From Cephalothrix simula (Eukaryota; Nemertea; Palaeonemertea; Archinemertea; Cephalotrichidae), in the NCBI GenBank assembly GCA_035591015.1, contig JAXIUW010196510.1:1-11706 (forward strand): a stretch of 11,706 bases of DNA, read 5' to 3'. The notes beneath the pieces were generated by a model. It worked only from the letters and a program-made list of their open reading frames with translations. It had not been told where the DNA came from and searched no databases. Shown here piece by piece: positions 1 to 7,372 of this stretch. Every line of letters begins with the position of its first letter. Positions within the stretch are counted from its first letter, which is position 1. The position numbers and the translations under genes were made by a program.

Positions 1-136
1 ATTATATTGGTCTATATTGATCACGTGGGCAGTTTTCTCGTATCGATCAACGTCGACGTCACAGTCACATGATACCATTCTTGGTCTGATTATGTACAGT
101 ACCGGTGTGGCAGTGATCATGGTCCGTAGAGATTTT

Positions 137-209
137 TGTCCTCTTTGTATAACATATTATCATAACCAAATCTAGATTTGGTTATGATATTATACACTGA
201 GGGAGGACA
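137..209. repeat. Large palindrome with perfect 30-bp core
   Basis: Positions 159-173 (ATCATAACCAAATCT) are followed with no spacer by their exact reverse complement at 174-188. The symmetry continues imperfectly outward: GTATAA/TTATAC flank the core, and TGTCCTC at 137-143 pairs with GAGGACA at 203-209. A short direct repeat GGACATTCATCC follows on the right flank. This could be the core of a MITE or a cruciform-forming site. No target-site duplication was found, so the class is open. Confidence 0.8.
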
Positions 210-474
210 TTCATCCCTAGAGGGGACATTCATCCTTGGCCTTCTTTCGTTGTCTAATACTAAGTATACAGCCCAGACCGGCATCCCTTTCACACCCTGT
301 ACATAGTACATGATCTTGACTTCTACAATATTGCAGTGGCAGCTTTTTTCGTATCCTTTAATTTACTTCCTATTTAATGTATGCTCATCCTAACACTAAC
401 TGCCAGAATGAATTTTTGCACATTTTATATTTATGTTTTCAATTTTTTTAGGTAAAAACAAAACTTGAAAAGCT

Positions 475-2206
475 ATGAATTTTCAAAAATTTCATGAGTT
501 TAGTAGAAAAATTGTAGCTATTGGTCGAAATTATAGGTGAGTATTTTGGATTTAACTTCCTTTAATAAATTATTCAAAAAGGATATTTATTCTACAAAAT
601 TTGACAATTCTTTGGACAATAAACCCATTGTCATCTCCTTGATAATTAACTTATAAAACGGGGTGGCCACTCACCTGAAATAAAAAATATGTCACTTTAC
701 GCATAAAAAATCTTTGCAGTTACCATTTTCCTAATTTTTTGCAAATTCATTCCCTGAAAAAGGTCAGTAATTTCTTGCAAAGAGTCCAATGAATAGGCCA
801 CTTTAACATTTTATACATGAAAGACATAAAATGAAGTGAAAAAGTTCCTAAATTTAATGGAAAGTAATTGTACAATTATTTTACTCTTTTAATGGGGTGT
901 CTGCCAGGCCTGACCAGACTACCAGTCTTGATCGTAGAGTGGGAAGTAAACAGTGATCTACAGTAATCAGTTTTTAGTCCTAAATTGTACCTCAATATTT
1001 TTAAAGCTTTGTTTAATTTTACATTTAATTCAAATTTTGTAGCCCTATTTTTTATTATTTCAGGGACCATGCAAAAGAACTTGGAAACCCAGTACCAGCA
1101 GAACCATTTATATTTATTAAACCTTCAACTGCCTATATAACAGAAGGAAGTCCGATAAAGGTAAGAATTATCACATTGTCTGTGAATTTTCAAACTTCTA
1201 TGAAAATGATAAATACATGTATGCTCTTTTACCCCTGTTGTTATTTTAAAGCTGATTATTCAATGTTAATGTTAGTACTGCTATCTTACCTTAGTTAATT
1301 ATAAACAATAACAAATAACAAAATAAATATTAGAATCTGTAAATTTAATTTTGTGAGTGAATGTGACATGATGTAGAGCTTTTATTATGTCTTGTGTAGT
1401 TGTAGATATATCTCTTTTGACTGTTTCGTCTCATAAAATCATAATCATAATTTGATTTTATCACTTGCTTCTGATTGGTTTATTAAAGTCCTTAAATTCT
1501 CACGGAAATGTGTTACGCTCTTTATCTGATTTTCTTCATGATTTGCTTGGAAATCTTATTTTCTCAGAATAGAATCAACAGATCCTGCTTTGGTTTTAAC
1601 ATTTTCCCTACGATCAACCTTCTTTCATATCTTCCAATGCTTCATTGTGCTTTAACCACGCCATAGTCTTTTCAATAAGTGTGATCTACTTTCTGCATTC
1701 GTTTTCATCATTTCCAGATACCAAAAGGGTCATCTGAACTCCATCATGAAGTTGAACTTGGAGTTGTTATTGGCAAAAAATGTAAATCAATCTCTGAGGC
1801 TGATGTTTTTAAGCATATTGCTGGATATACATTAGCTTTAGACATGACTGAAAGGTCGCTTCAAGAAAAACTCAAACAGCAAAGAAAACCTTGGACTCTT
1901 GCTAAAGGATTCGATACGTCTTGTCCAGTCGGTCCTTTTATTGACCCTTCTACTCATAATTTTGACCCTACAAAGTGTCGCTTATGGTTAAAGGTCAATG
2001 GTAATATGAAGCAAGATGGCAGTACCTCAGATATGATTTTTGATATACCACAGATGATAAGATTCATTAGTGAGACAATAACGTTAGAACCAGGAGATCT
2101 TGTGCTAACTGGAACTCCTGCAGGAGTTGGTCCTGTTAAAAATGGTGATGTTATTGAGGCCGGTATTGATGAAGTTACTAGTATTACTTTTAATGTGGAA
2201 CTCTGA
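475..2206 (+). CDS. FAHD1: FAHD1-like acylpyruvase / oxaloacetate decarboxylase, three exons
   Basis: This is a spliced gene with CDS exons 475-536, 1064-1160 and 1718-2206, giving 215 aa; human FAHD1 is about 220 aa. Joining at GT..AG borders (phase 2, then phase 0) gives one continuous FAA-hydrolase fold protein. Family landmarks visible are GRNYRDHAKEL near residues 17-27 with the lid His23/Glu26 pair, KPSTAY at 40-45, the metal ligands in HHEVELG (Glu64, Glu66) and Asp95 in LALDMT, Lys116 in WTLAKGF, the LWLKVNG strand, and the C-terminal LTGTPAGVGPV loop. Known family members are Mg-dependent mitochondrial enzymes that hydrolyse acylpyruvates and decarboxylate oxaloacetate. The ATG at 475 was chosen because it is in frame with the conserved core and gives a family-like length. 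A possible 5'-UTR splice acceptor (TTTTTTTAG, ending at 451) lies just upstream. The N-terminus is short, and a mitochondrial presequence is not obvious. No break or missing key residue is seen. Confidence 0.93.
537..1063 (+). other. Intron 1 of FAHD1-like gene
   Basis: The donor GTGAGT starts at 537 and the acceptor TTATTTCAG ends at 1063. The intron splits an Arg codon (AG|G) in phase 2. The interior is AT-rich with no supportable gene; a short reverse-strand reading frame inside it looks spurious. Confidence 0.9.
1161..1717 (+). other. Intron 2 of FAHD1-like gene
   Basis: The donor GTAAGA starts at 1161 and the acceptor TTTCCAG ends at 1717, in phase 0. It falls between GSPIK and IPKGSSELHHE. 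No other feature is seen inside. Confidence 0.9.
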
Positions 2207-2284
2207 GTTACAGCTCAATTTTTTAAAGGAATTTGCAATAATAGAAATCATCCTTCCTGCCAAACAACTGTTGATTTATGATTG

Positions 2285-2290
2285 AATATA
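2285..2290 (+). terminator. Possible poly(A) signal of FAHD1-like gene
   Basis: AATATA, a known weaker variant of AATAAA, lies about 80 bp after the stop codon in an AT-rich stretch. No canonical AATAAA is seen closer to the stop. Confidence 0.35.
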
Positions 2291-2942
2291 AAAATTTTAA
2301 TTTTCATTTATACGGTTTTATTTTAGTTTTGATCGGTGATGGAGAAATTTAAATCATATCTTGGTACATGTAGTATCAATGATTTGCCAGACTTCACTCG
2401 GCTCCTGATCGGTCTTTCGAACATTTCGTAAATAATATCGGTCCATTTTCCTTTCTAAGGAAATGTTATACGATAGGAGAGCCAGTCCCTCTGTCACAAC
2501 TGTGTCCGGTATGTACAATTCAATTGATTGGAAAATTCAGTGAGATAAGCAGTTTAAACTGCCGTTTGAGGCCAATTCTAGTGCTGCCCATATAGGTATG
2601 ATACACAGGTTTTTACGGAATTTTATGGAATTACCTTATTGTAAAATTGTAAAAAATCTGGCGCCTCATGCAGCTAAGAGCCGCGGCAGAAATGACTTAT
2701 AGTTATAGCGGCAGTTTAAACTTTATTTTGATTCACACTGCACCTAGGTGTGCAATCTAATTGATTAGACATTGTACTGAGGCACGCGGAATTTGAGAAA
2801 ATTGATAAATGGCTTGTTCCATCTGAATCAACGAATTTAAAAAAAACTATTTTACTTTTCTTTCTTGTTTTGAAAATTTATTTAATTGAGATTTTGTTGT
2901 TTGTGGAACATGCAGTTGTGATCGTTCCCTTTTATGTATAGA
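2291..2942. other. Spacer between FAHD1 and receptor array, no CDS
   Basis: No coding region is supported here. Two donor-like sequences (CCG|GTATGT at 2509 and ATAG|GTATGA at 2596) could close a noncoding first exon for receptor gene A, whose acceptor is at 3017. Homology to the other array copies begins only at about 2943, so the promoter side of gene A is unrelated to that of B and C. Confidence 0.5.
2549..2721. repeat. Inverted repeat with GCAGTTTAAACTGC palindrome
   Basis: GTTTAAACTGCCG at 2552-2564 is inverted as CGGCAGTTTAAAC at 2709-2721. The left arm is itself part of a perfect 14-bp palindrome at 2549-2562. Weak similarity continues outward. This may be an eroded foldback element. 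Confidence 0.5.
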
Positions 2943-2982
2943 AATTCAGTTTTCATTATGTTCCTGCACTCAGCTGTTGTAT

Positions 2983-3018
2983 CTGACGACTCAAAAGTTT
3001 TTTCTATCTCGTTTCAGT
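2983..3018 (+). promoter_or_regulatory. Predicted 3' splice site upstream of receptor gene A
   Basis: A branch-point-like CTGAC (2983-2987) is followed by a pyrimidine-rich run and TTTCAG ending at 3017, about 31 nt from the branch A. An exon starting at 3018 would hold a 39-nt leader and then the ATG at 3057. The same signals recur in genes B (AG at 4437-4438) and C (AG at 5858-5859). The exon that would be joined upstream is not identified. Confidence 0.5.
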
Positions 3019-3056
3019 CGAATCATTCGGCTCAACCGTCTGTTAAACTCCACAAA

Positions 3057-3908
3057 ATGTCTACCATCACCTTTGCAATAATATTCTGCCTTAGTTTTAC
3101 AGCTGTACACAGCTGTCCTGTAGGTCTTTGGGGAGCTGATTGTGACAAGCAGTGCCCAGCTAATTGCGTACAAGAAACTGGATGTAATGTTACAGACGGA
3201 CGCTGCATTAGGTGCAAAAACGAACGCGGTGGTAGATTTTGGGGCCCGCAATGTCGTCAAAAATGCACGCGATACTGTGAAATTTGTGACCAAGAGAAAG
3301 GTTGTACGAAGTGTTTCCCTAATTTTCGGGGAAAAGATTGTAGTGAAAAATGTGTAGCAAATTGTTACGAGTGTGACAGAGAAACCGGACGTTGTACAAC
3401 ATGTGATTACATGTACTGGGGACCAAAATGTGAAGGTAAATGCACAAGAAGAAGGTGCGGTTACTGCAATATGGAATTTGGCTGCACGATTTGCATGATG
3501 CATTTCTGGGGTGAAAACTGCGAATACGATTGCAGTTCAAATTGCTTCTTTAACGATTGTAAAAAAATTAATGGCACCTGTAAAGATTGCGCAAGAGGAA
3601 GATGGAAGGAGGACTGTAATTCAACTTGTGGAGAAGGATGCAACAAGTGTGATAGAATATCTGGTGAATGCCTAAGATGTAACCCTGGCCTTGATAAAGA
3701 TGGTAAAATCTGTGTAGATCCTCCTGCGTGCCCACCAAAGTGTTGGATTCCAATTCTTATTTTTTCCTTGGCAGTTGTGAAGGCTGCATGCTTTATCTGT
3801 TACAAGTGTTGTTGTAGAGCTGATGATAGTGAATCAGGAGTTGAAGAAAAAGAAATGGAGGATGGAGCTACTGCTAAAGACAGACTTACAAAAGAGGAAA
3901 CTGCCTAA
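3057..3908 (+). CDS. Receptor A: MEGF/SREC-like EGF-repeat type I membrane protein
   Basis: This is an uninterrupted 283-aa protein. Residues 1-19 form a signal peptide (hydrophobic AIIFCLSF, likely cut after VHS). Residues 20-229 hold about six Cys-rich EGF/laminin-like repeats with spacing C-x3-C-x3-C-x2-C-x5-C-x2-C-x8-C, several containing WG-x2-C or RG-x2-C. N-glycosylation sequons are at Asn44, Asn172 and Asn188. A membrane segment lies at 231-249 with Lys242 in its middle, then a CCC cluster at 251-253 and a short acidic tail of about 30 residues without ITAM or NPxY. The repeat type resembles MEGF10, SCARF and CED-1 scavenger or engulfment receptors, but the protein is much shorter than those. 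The frame is also open upstream to an ATG at 2934. I chose 3057 because it sets the signal peptide at the N-terminus, has A at -3, and lies downstream of a good splice acceptor. Ligand and role are unknown. Confidence 0.85.
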   Translation: MSTITFAIIFCLSFTAVHSCPVGLWGADCDKQCPANCVQETGCNVTDGRCIRCKNERGGRFWGPQCRQKCTRYCEICDQEKGCTKCFPNFRGKDCSEKCVANCYECDRETGRCTTCDYMYWGPKCEGKCTRRRCGYCNMEFGCTICMMHFWGENCEYDCSSNCFFNDCKKINGTCKDCARGRWKEDCNSTCGEGCNKCDRISGECLRCNPGLDKDGKICVDPPACPPKCWIPILIFSLAVVKAACFICYKCCCRADDSESGVEEKEMEDGATAKDRLTKEETA

Positions 3909-3931
3909 TAATCTTAAAAAGTGTTAAGATT

Positions 3932-3947
3932 GAGTGTTTATACACTC
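3932..3947 (+). promoter_or_regulatory. 3'-UTR hairpin of gene A
   Basis: GAGTGT TTAT ACACTC forms a 6-bp stem with a 4-nt loop, starting 24 nt after the stop codon. It sits in an A/T-rich context and is retained in all three copies. Confidence 0.5.
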
Positions 3948-4146
3948 TTTCCTAATTTATGTGCTAATGTTTTAATTGTGCTGGGAAATGAAAAAATATG
4001 TGACATGTTATAGTGAAAGATGAGTCGCAATTTTAAAACCACTGTTCGTCTAAGCAAGGGACAAGATTTTCAAAATATATGTAATGATGTAATGATTGTA
4101 AAATGTGAAAAGAGCAAATCGGTTTCCTGGCTGCTTTCTGAGATAC

Positions 4147-4156
4147 GCGCATGCGC
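4147..4156. promoter_or_regulatory. NRF1-like palindrome in A-B spacer
   Basis: GCGCATGCGC matches the core of the NRF1 recognition sequence. It lies in a repeated element between genes A and B, upstream of gene B, so it could be either repeat-borne or regulatory. There is no direct evidence of binding. Confidence 0.3.
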
Positions 4157-4299
4157 AGTGTTAAAATTCAGCACGCGCATCGCATGCCTGAATCAGAAAT
4201 CTTACGGTGTCATTCGATTCTCTAGGGTCACTTACCATGAAAAGCGTGATCTTTACATATCTAGTTTTCGAATGTTGCATTTACGAAGCATTAACTTTT

Positions 4300-4305
4300 A
4301 ATAAA
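4300..4305 (+). terminator. Poly(A) signal candidate of gene A
   Basis: A canonical AATAAA lies about 390 bp after the stop of gene A and about 180 bp before the start codon of gene B. It is the only canonical signal in the spacer on this strand. Confidence 0.5.
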
Positions 4306-4436
4306 ATTTGAATACTTGCCCATTTTTGCCCAATTTTATATTCAATAGCTTTTCAATGTCTTCAATTCAGTTTTCATTATGTTCCTGCTCTCAGCTGTTG
4401 TATCTGACAACTCAAAAGTTTCTTCTATCTCGTTTC

Positions 4437-4439
4437 AGT
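4437..4439 (+). promoter_or_regulatory. Predicted 3' splice site upstream of receptor gene B
   Basis: TTTCAG ends at 4438 after a pyrimidine-rich run. A CTGAC branch-like motif lies about 31 nt upstream, as in gene A. I found no strong donor (AG|GTRAGT) in the spacer back to the stop of gene A. Confidence 0.45.
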
Positions 4440-4477
4440 CGAATCATTCGGCTCAGCAGTCTGTTAAACTCCACAAA

Positions 4478-5329
4478 ATGTCTACCATCATTTTTGCAAT
4501 AATATTCTGCCTTAGTTTTACCGATGTACACAGCTGTCCTGTAGGTCTTTGGGGAACTGACTGTGACAAGCAGTGCCCAGCTAATTGCGTACAAGAAACT
4601 GGATGTAATGTTACAGACGGAAGCTGCATTGGGTGCAAAAAAGAACGCGGTGCTAAATTTTGGGGCCCGCAATGTGATCAAAAGTGCACGCGATACTGTG
4701 AATTTTGTGACCAAGATAAAGGTTGTACGAAGTGTTTTCCTAATTTTCGGGGAAAAGATTGTAGTGAAAAATGTGTAGCAAATTGTTACGAGTGTGACAG
4801 AGATACCGGACGTTGTACAACATGTGATTACATGTACTGGGGACCAAAATGTGAAGGTAAATGCACAAGAAGAAGGTGCGGTTACTGCAATATGGAATTT
4901 GGCTGCACGATTTGCATGATGCATTTCTGGGGTGAAAACTGCGAATACGATTGCAGTTCAAATTGCTTCTTTAACGATTGTAAAAAAATTAATGGCACCT
5001 GTAAAGATTGCGCAAGAGGAAGATGGAAGGAGGACTGTAATTCAACTTGTGGAGAAGGATGCAACAAGTGTGATAGAATATCTGGTGAATGCCTAAGATG
5101 TAACCCTGGCCTTGATAAAGATGGTAAAATCTGTGTAGATCCTCCTGCGTGCCCACCAAAGTGTTGGATTCCAATTCTTATTTTTTCCTTGGCAGTTGTG
5201 AAGGCTGCATGCTTTATCTGTTACAAGTGTTGTTGTAGAGCTGATGATAGTGAATCAGGAGTTGAAGAAAAAGAAATGGAGGATGGAGCTACTGCTAAAG
5301 ACAGACTTACAAAAGAGGAAACTGCCTAA
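4478..5329 (+). CDS. Receptor B: chimeric MEGF/SREC-like membrane protein
   Basis: This 283-aa protein has the same plan as gene A: signal peptide, about six Cys-rich repeats, membrane helix with Lys242, CCC cluster and acidic tail. It is a mosaic. Residues 5-80 mostly carry the states of gene C (Ile5, Asp16, Thr27, Ser49, Gly52, Asp67, Asp80). From about residue 87 it follows gene A, and after the codon for Asp109 it is identical to A at the DNA level. Phe76 is unique to B. The switch lies at about 4735-4804. The likely origin is unequal crossing over between a C-type and an A-type gene. No frameshift or stop is present, so the chimera is probably functional. As in gene A, an in-frame upstream ATG exists at 4379, but the start at 4478 puts the signal peptide first. 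Confidence 0.85.
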   Translation: MSTIIFAIIFCLSFTDVHSCPVGLWGTDCDKQCPANCVQETGCNVTDGSCIGCKKERGAKFWGPQCDQKCTRYCEFCDQDKGCTKCFPNFRGKDCSEKCVANCYECDRDTGRCTTCDYMYWGPKCEGKCTRRRCGYCNMEFGCTICMMHFWGENCEYDCSSNCFFNDCKKINGTCKDCARGRWKEDCNSTCGEGCNKCDRISGECLRCNPGLDKDGKICVDPPACPPKCWIPILIFSLAVVKAACFICYKCCCRADDSESGVEEKEMEDGATAKDRLTKEETA

Positions 5330-5352
5330 TAATCTTAAAAAGTGTTAAGATT

Positions 5353-5368
5353 GAGTGTTTATACACTC
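5353..5368 (+). promoter_or_regulatory. 3'-UTR hairpin of gene B
   Basis: This is identical to the gene A hairpin: a 6-bp GAGTGT/ACACTC stem with loop TTAT, 24 nt after the stop. It lies inside the duplicated block, so it is not independent evidence of conservation. Confidence 0.45.
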
Positions 5369-5567
5369 TTTCCTAATTTATGTGCTAATGTTTTAATTGT
5401 GCTGGGAAATGAAAAAATATGTGACATGTTATAGTGAAAGATGAGTCGCAATTTTAAAACCACTGTTCGTCTAAGCAAGGGACAAGATTTTCAAAATATA
5501 TGTAATGATGTAATGATTGTAAAATGTGAAAAGAGCAAATCGGTTTCCTGGCTGCTTTCTGAGATAC

Positions 5568-5577
5568 GCGCATGCGC
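5568..5577. promoter_or_regulatory. NRF1-like palindrome in B-C spacer
   Basis: GCGCATGCGC is the duplicate of the site in the A-B spacer and sits upstream of gene C. Confidence 0.3.
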
Positions 5578-5720
5578 AGTGTTAAAATTCAGCACGCGCA
5601 TCGCATGCCTGAATCAGAAATCTTACGGTGTCATTCGATTCTCTAGGGTCACTTACCATGAAAAGCGTGATCTTTACATATCTAGTTTTCGAATGTTGCA
5701 TTTACGAAGCATTAACTTTT

Positions 5721-5726
5721 AATAAA
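5721..5726 (+). terminator. Poly(A) signal candidate of gene B
   Basis: AATAAA lies at the same relative place as the signal of gene A, within the identical duplicated spacer. Confidence 0.5.
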
Positions 5727-5857
5727 ATTTGAATACTTGCCCATTTTTGCCCAATTTTATATTCAATAGCTTTTCAATGTCTTCAATTCAGTTTTCATTA
5801 TGTTCCTGCTCTCAGCTGTTGTATCTGACAACTCAAAAGTTTCTTCTATCTCGTTTC

Positions 5858-5860
5858 AGT
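5858..5860 (+). promoter_or_regulatory. Predicted 3' splice site upstream of receptor gene C
   Basis: The arrangement is the same as in gene B: a branch-like CTGAC, a pyrimidine-rich run, and TTTCAG ending at 5859. The upstream exon is not identified. Confidence 0.45.
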
Positions 5861-5898
5861 CGAATCATTCGGCTCAGCAGTCTGTTAAACTCCACAAA

Positions 5899-6750
5899 AT
5901 GTCTACCATCATTTTTGCAATAATATTCTGCCTTAGTTTTACCGATGTACACAGCTGTCCTGTAGGTCTTTGGGGAACTGACTGTGACAAGCAGTGCCCA
6001 GCTAATTGCGTACAAGAAACTGGATGTAATGTTACAGACGGAAGCTGCATTGGGTGCAAAAAACAACGTGGTGCTAAATTTTGGGGCCCGCAATGTGATC
6101 AAAAGTGCACGCGATACTGTGACATTTGTGACCAAGATAAAGGTTGTACGAAGTGTTACCCTTCGTTTCGAGGAAACGATTGTAGTGAAAAATGTGTAAA
6201 AAATTGTTACGAGTGTGACAGAGATACCGGGCGTTGTACAACCTGTGAATACATGTACTGGGGACCAAAATGTGAAAGTAGATGCAAAGAAAAAAGGTGC
6301 GGTTACTGCAATATTGAGTTTGGCTGCACGCTCTGCATGTTGCGTTTCTGGGGTGAAAACTGCGAAAAAGATTGCAGTACAAATTGCTTATTTAGCGATT
6401 GTGAAAAAATTAATGGCACCTGTAAAGTTTGCGCAAGAGGAAGATGGAAAGAGGACTGTAATTCAACTTGTGGAGAAGGATGCAAAAAGTGCGATAGAAT
6501 ATCTGGTGAATGCCTAAAATGTAACCCTGGCCTTGATAAAGATGGTAAAATCTGTTCAAATCCTCCTGCCTGCCCACCAAAGTGTTGGATTCCAATTCTT
6601 GTTTTTTCCTTGGCAGCTGTGAAGACTACATTATTTATTTGTTACAAGTGTTGTTGTAGAGCTGATGATAGTGAATCAGGAGTTGAAGAAAAAGAAATGG
6701 AGGACGGAGCTTCTGCTAAAGACAAACTTACAAAAGAGGAAACTGCCTAA
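5899..6750 (+). CDS. Receptor C: diverged MEGF/SREC-like membrane protein
   Basis: This 283-aa paralogue has the same architecture and all extracellular cysteines of gene A, including the three sequons at Asn44, Asn172 and Asn188. Its 5' part, up to residue 55, is identical to gene B. By eye it differs from A at about 44 residues against about 13 silent codon changes. In codons 126-187 (repeats 4-5) I count 15 replacements and 2 silent changes, several of them charge changes (R131E, Y157K, K169E, D177V). The membrane segment differs (IPILVFSLAAVKTTLFICY) but keeps the central lysine, CCC cluster and acidic tail. Its downstream region has diverged and lost the AATAAA found after A and B. Confidence 0.85.
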   Translation: MSTIIFAIIFCLSFTDVHSCPVGLWGTDCDKQCPANCVQETGCNVTDGSCIGCKKQRGAKFWGPQCDQKCTRYCDICDQDKGCTKCYPSFRGNDCSEKCVKNCYECDRDTGRCTTCEYMYWGPKCESRCKEKRCGYCNIEFGCTLCMLRFWGENCEKDCSTNCLFSDCEKINGTCKVCARGRWKEDCNSTCGEGCKKCDRISGECLKCNPGLDKDGKICSNPPACPPKCWIPILVFSLAAVKTTLFICYKCCCRADDSESGVEEKEMEDGASAKDKLTKEETA

Positions 6751-6769
6751 TAATCTTAAAAAGTGTTTC

Positions 6770-6785
6770 GAGTGTTTACACACTC
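6770..6785 (+). promoter_or_regulatory. 3'-UTR hairpin of gene C
   Basis: GAGTGT TTAC ACACTC keeps the 6-bp stem seen in A and B, while the loop changes from TTAT to TTAC and nearby bases carry indels. This is the only independent copy, and it supports conservation of the stem. Confidence 0.5.
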
Positions 6786-6868
6786 TTTCCTACGTGACAT
6801 GTTCTAGCAAAAAATGAGCCGCAATTTTAGAAACACGGTTCGTCTAAGCAAGGACAGGTTTTTTTAAA

Positions 6869-7143
6869 TATATCATGGCCAACAACTGATGTAATGATTA
6901 TAAAATGTGAAAAGAGCAAATCGGTTTCCTGGCTACTTTCTGAGATGCGCGCATGCGCAGTGTTAAAATCAGCATGCGCATACTTGAATCAGAAATCTGA
7001 CGGTGCCATTCGATTCTCTAGGGTCACTTACCTTTAAAACCGCATATCTCAGAAAGTAGCCTTGAAACCGATTTGCTTTTTCCACATTTTACTATCATTG
7101 CATCATACTCTTTCGGTTTCTGCAAAAAATTGGCCATGATATA
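6869..7143. repeat. Foldback element downstream of gene C
   Basis: The outer arms TATATCATGGCCAA (6869-6882) and its complement (7130-7143) are perfect over 14 bp. The inner arms 6887-6949 and 7043-7105 match at about 54 of 63 positions. The loop carries an NRF1-like GCGCATGCGC at 6949-6958. The left arm and loop match the A-B and B-C spacers up to GGGTCACTTACC. The right arm is missing there, so those copies are truncated or this one gained an arm. It is probably MITE-like, with no clear target-site duplication. Confidence 0.7.
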
Positions 7144-7372
7144 TAAAATCCGTGAAAAGACCAAGATGTTTAAAACATCAAATACATGTATTCATTGCTA
7201 ATTCAGAATCAGAACTTACCGAATTGGCTGGTAACTGGTACTTTAATAACGTTATTCTCGGGATCTCGAAAATCTTTGATCAATAATTATTTTATTAATA
7301 TTCAAATATCTTTGCCAAATGCGGCTCATTTTCTTGCTTTACCACCGGTCATAATTCTTTCAGGGATCTCTT

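Larger units (their letters stand above)
3384..6063 (+). repeat. Tandem duplication, 1421-bp period, identical 1259-bp blocks
   Basis: Block 3384-4642 matches block 4805-6063 with no mismatch that I can find by eye. Each block covers the 3' two-thirds of a receptor gene, its 3' UTR, the spacer, and the 5' part of the next gene. Outside the blocks the three genes differ clearly. The offset is exactly 1421 bp at the start, stop and splice signals. The blocks imply a very recent duplication, gene conversion, or an assembly duplication. Confidence 0.9.

Noticed and set aside
55-61. GACGTCA CRE-like site near an E-box CACGTG, possible FAHD1 promoter
   Set aside because: These are short motifs only, with no transcription start evidence.
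117-311. 64-aa reverse-strand frame
   Set aside because: It overlaps the palindrome and has no recognisable features or splice context.
2991-3503. 170-aa reverse-strand frame opposite gene A, also at 4412-4924
   Set aside because: It is antisense to the Cys-rich coding sequence, has low-complexity composition and is broken in gene C. It is a shadow frame.
4020-4301. 93-aa open frame repeated at 5441-5722
   Set aside because: Its identity only reflects the duplicated DNA. It lies in the 3' UTR/repeat, has no recognisable domain, and the gene C counterpart is disrupted by indels.
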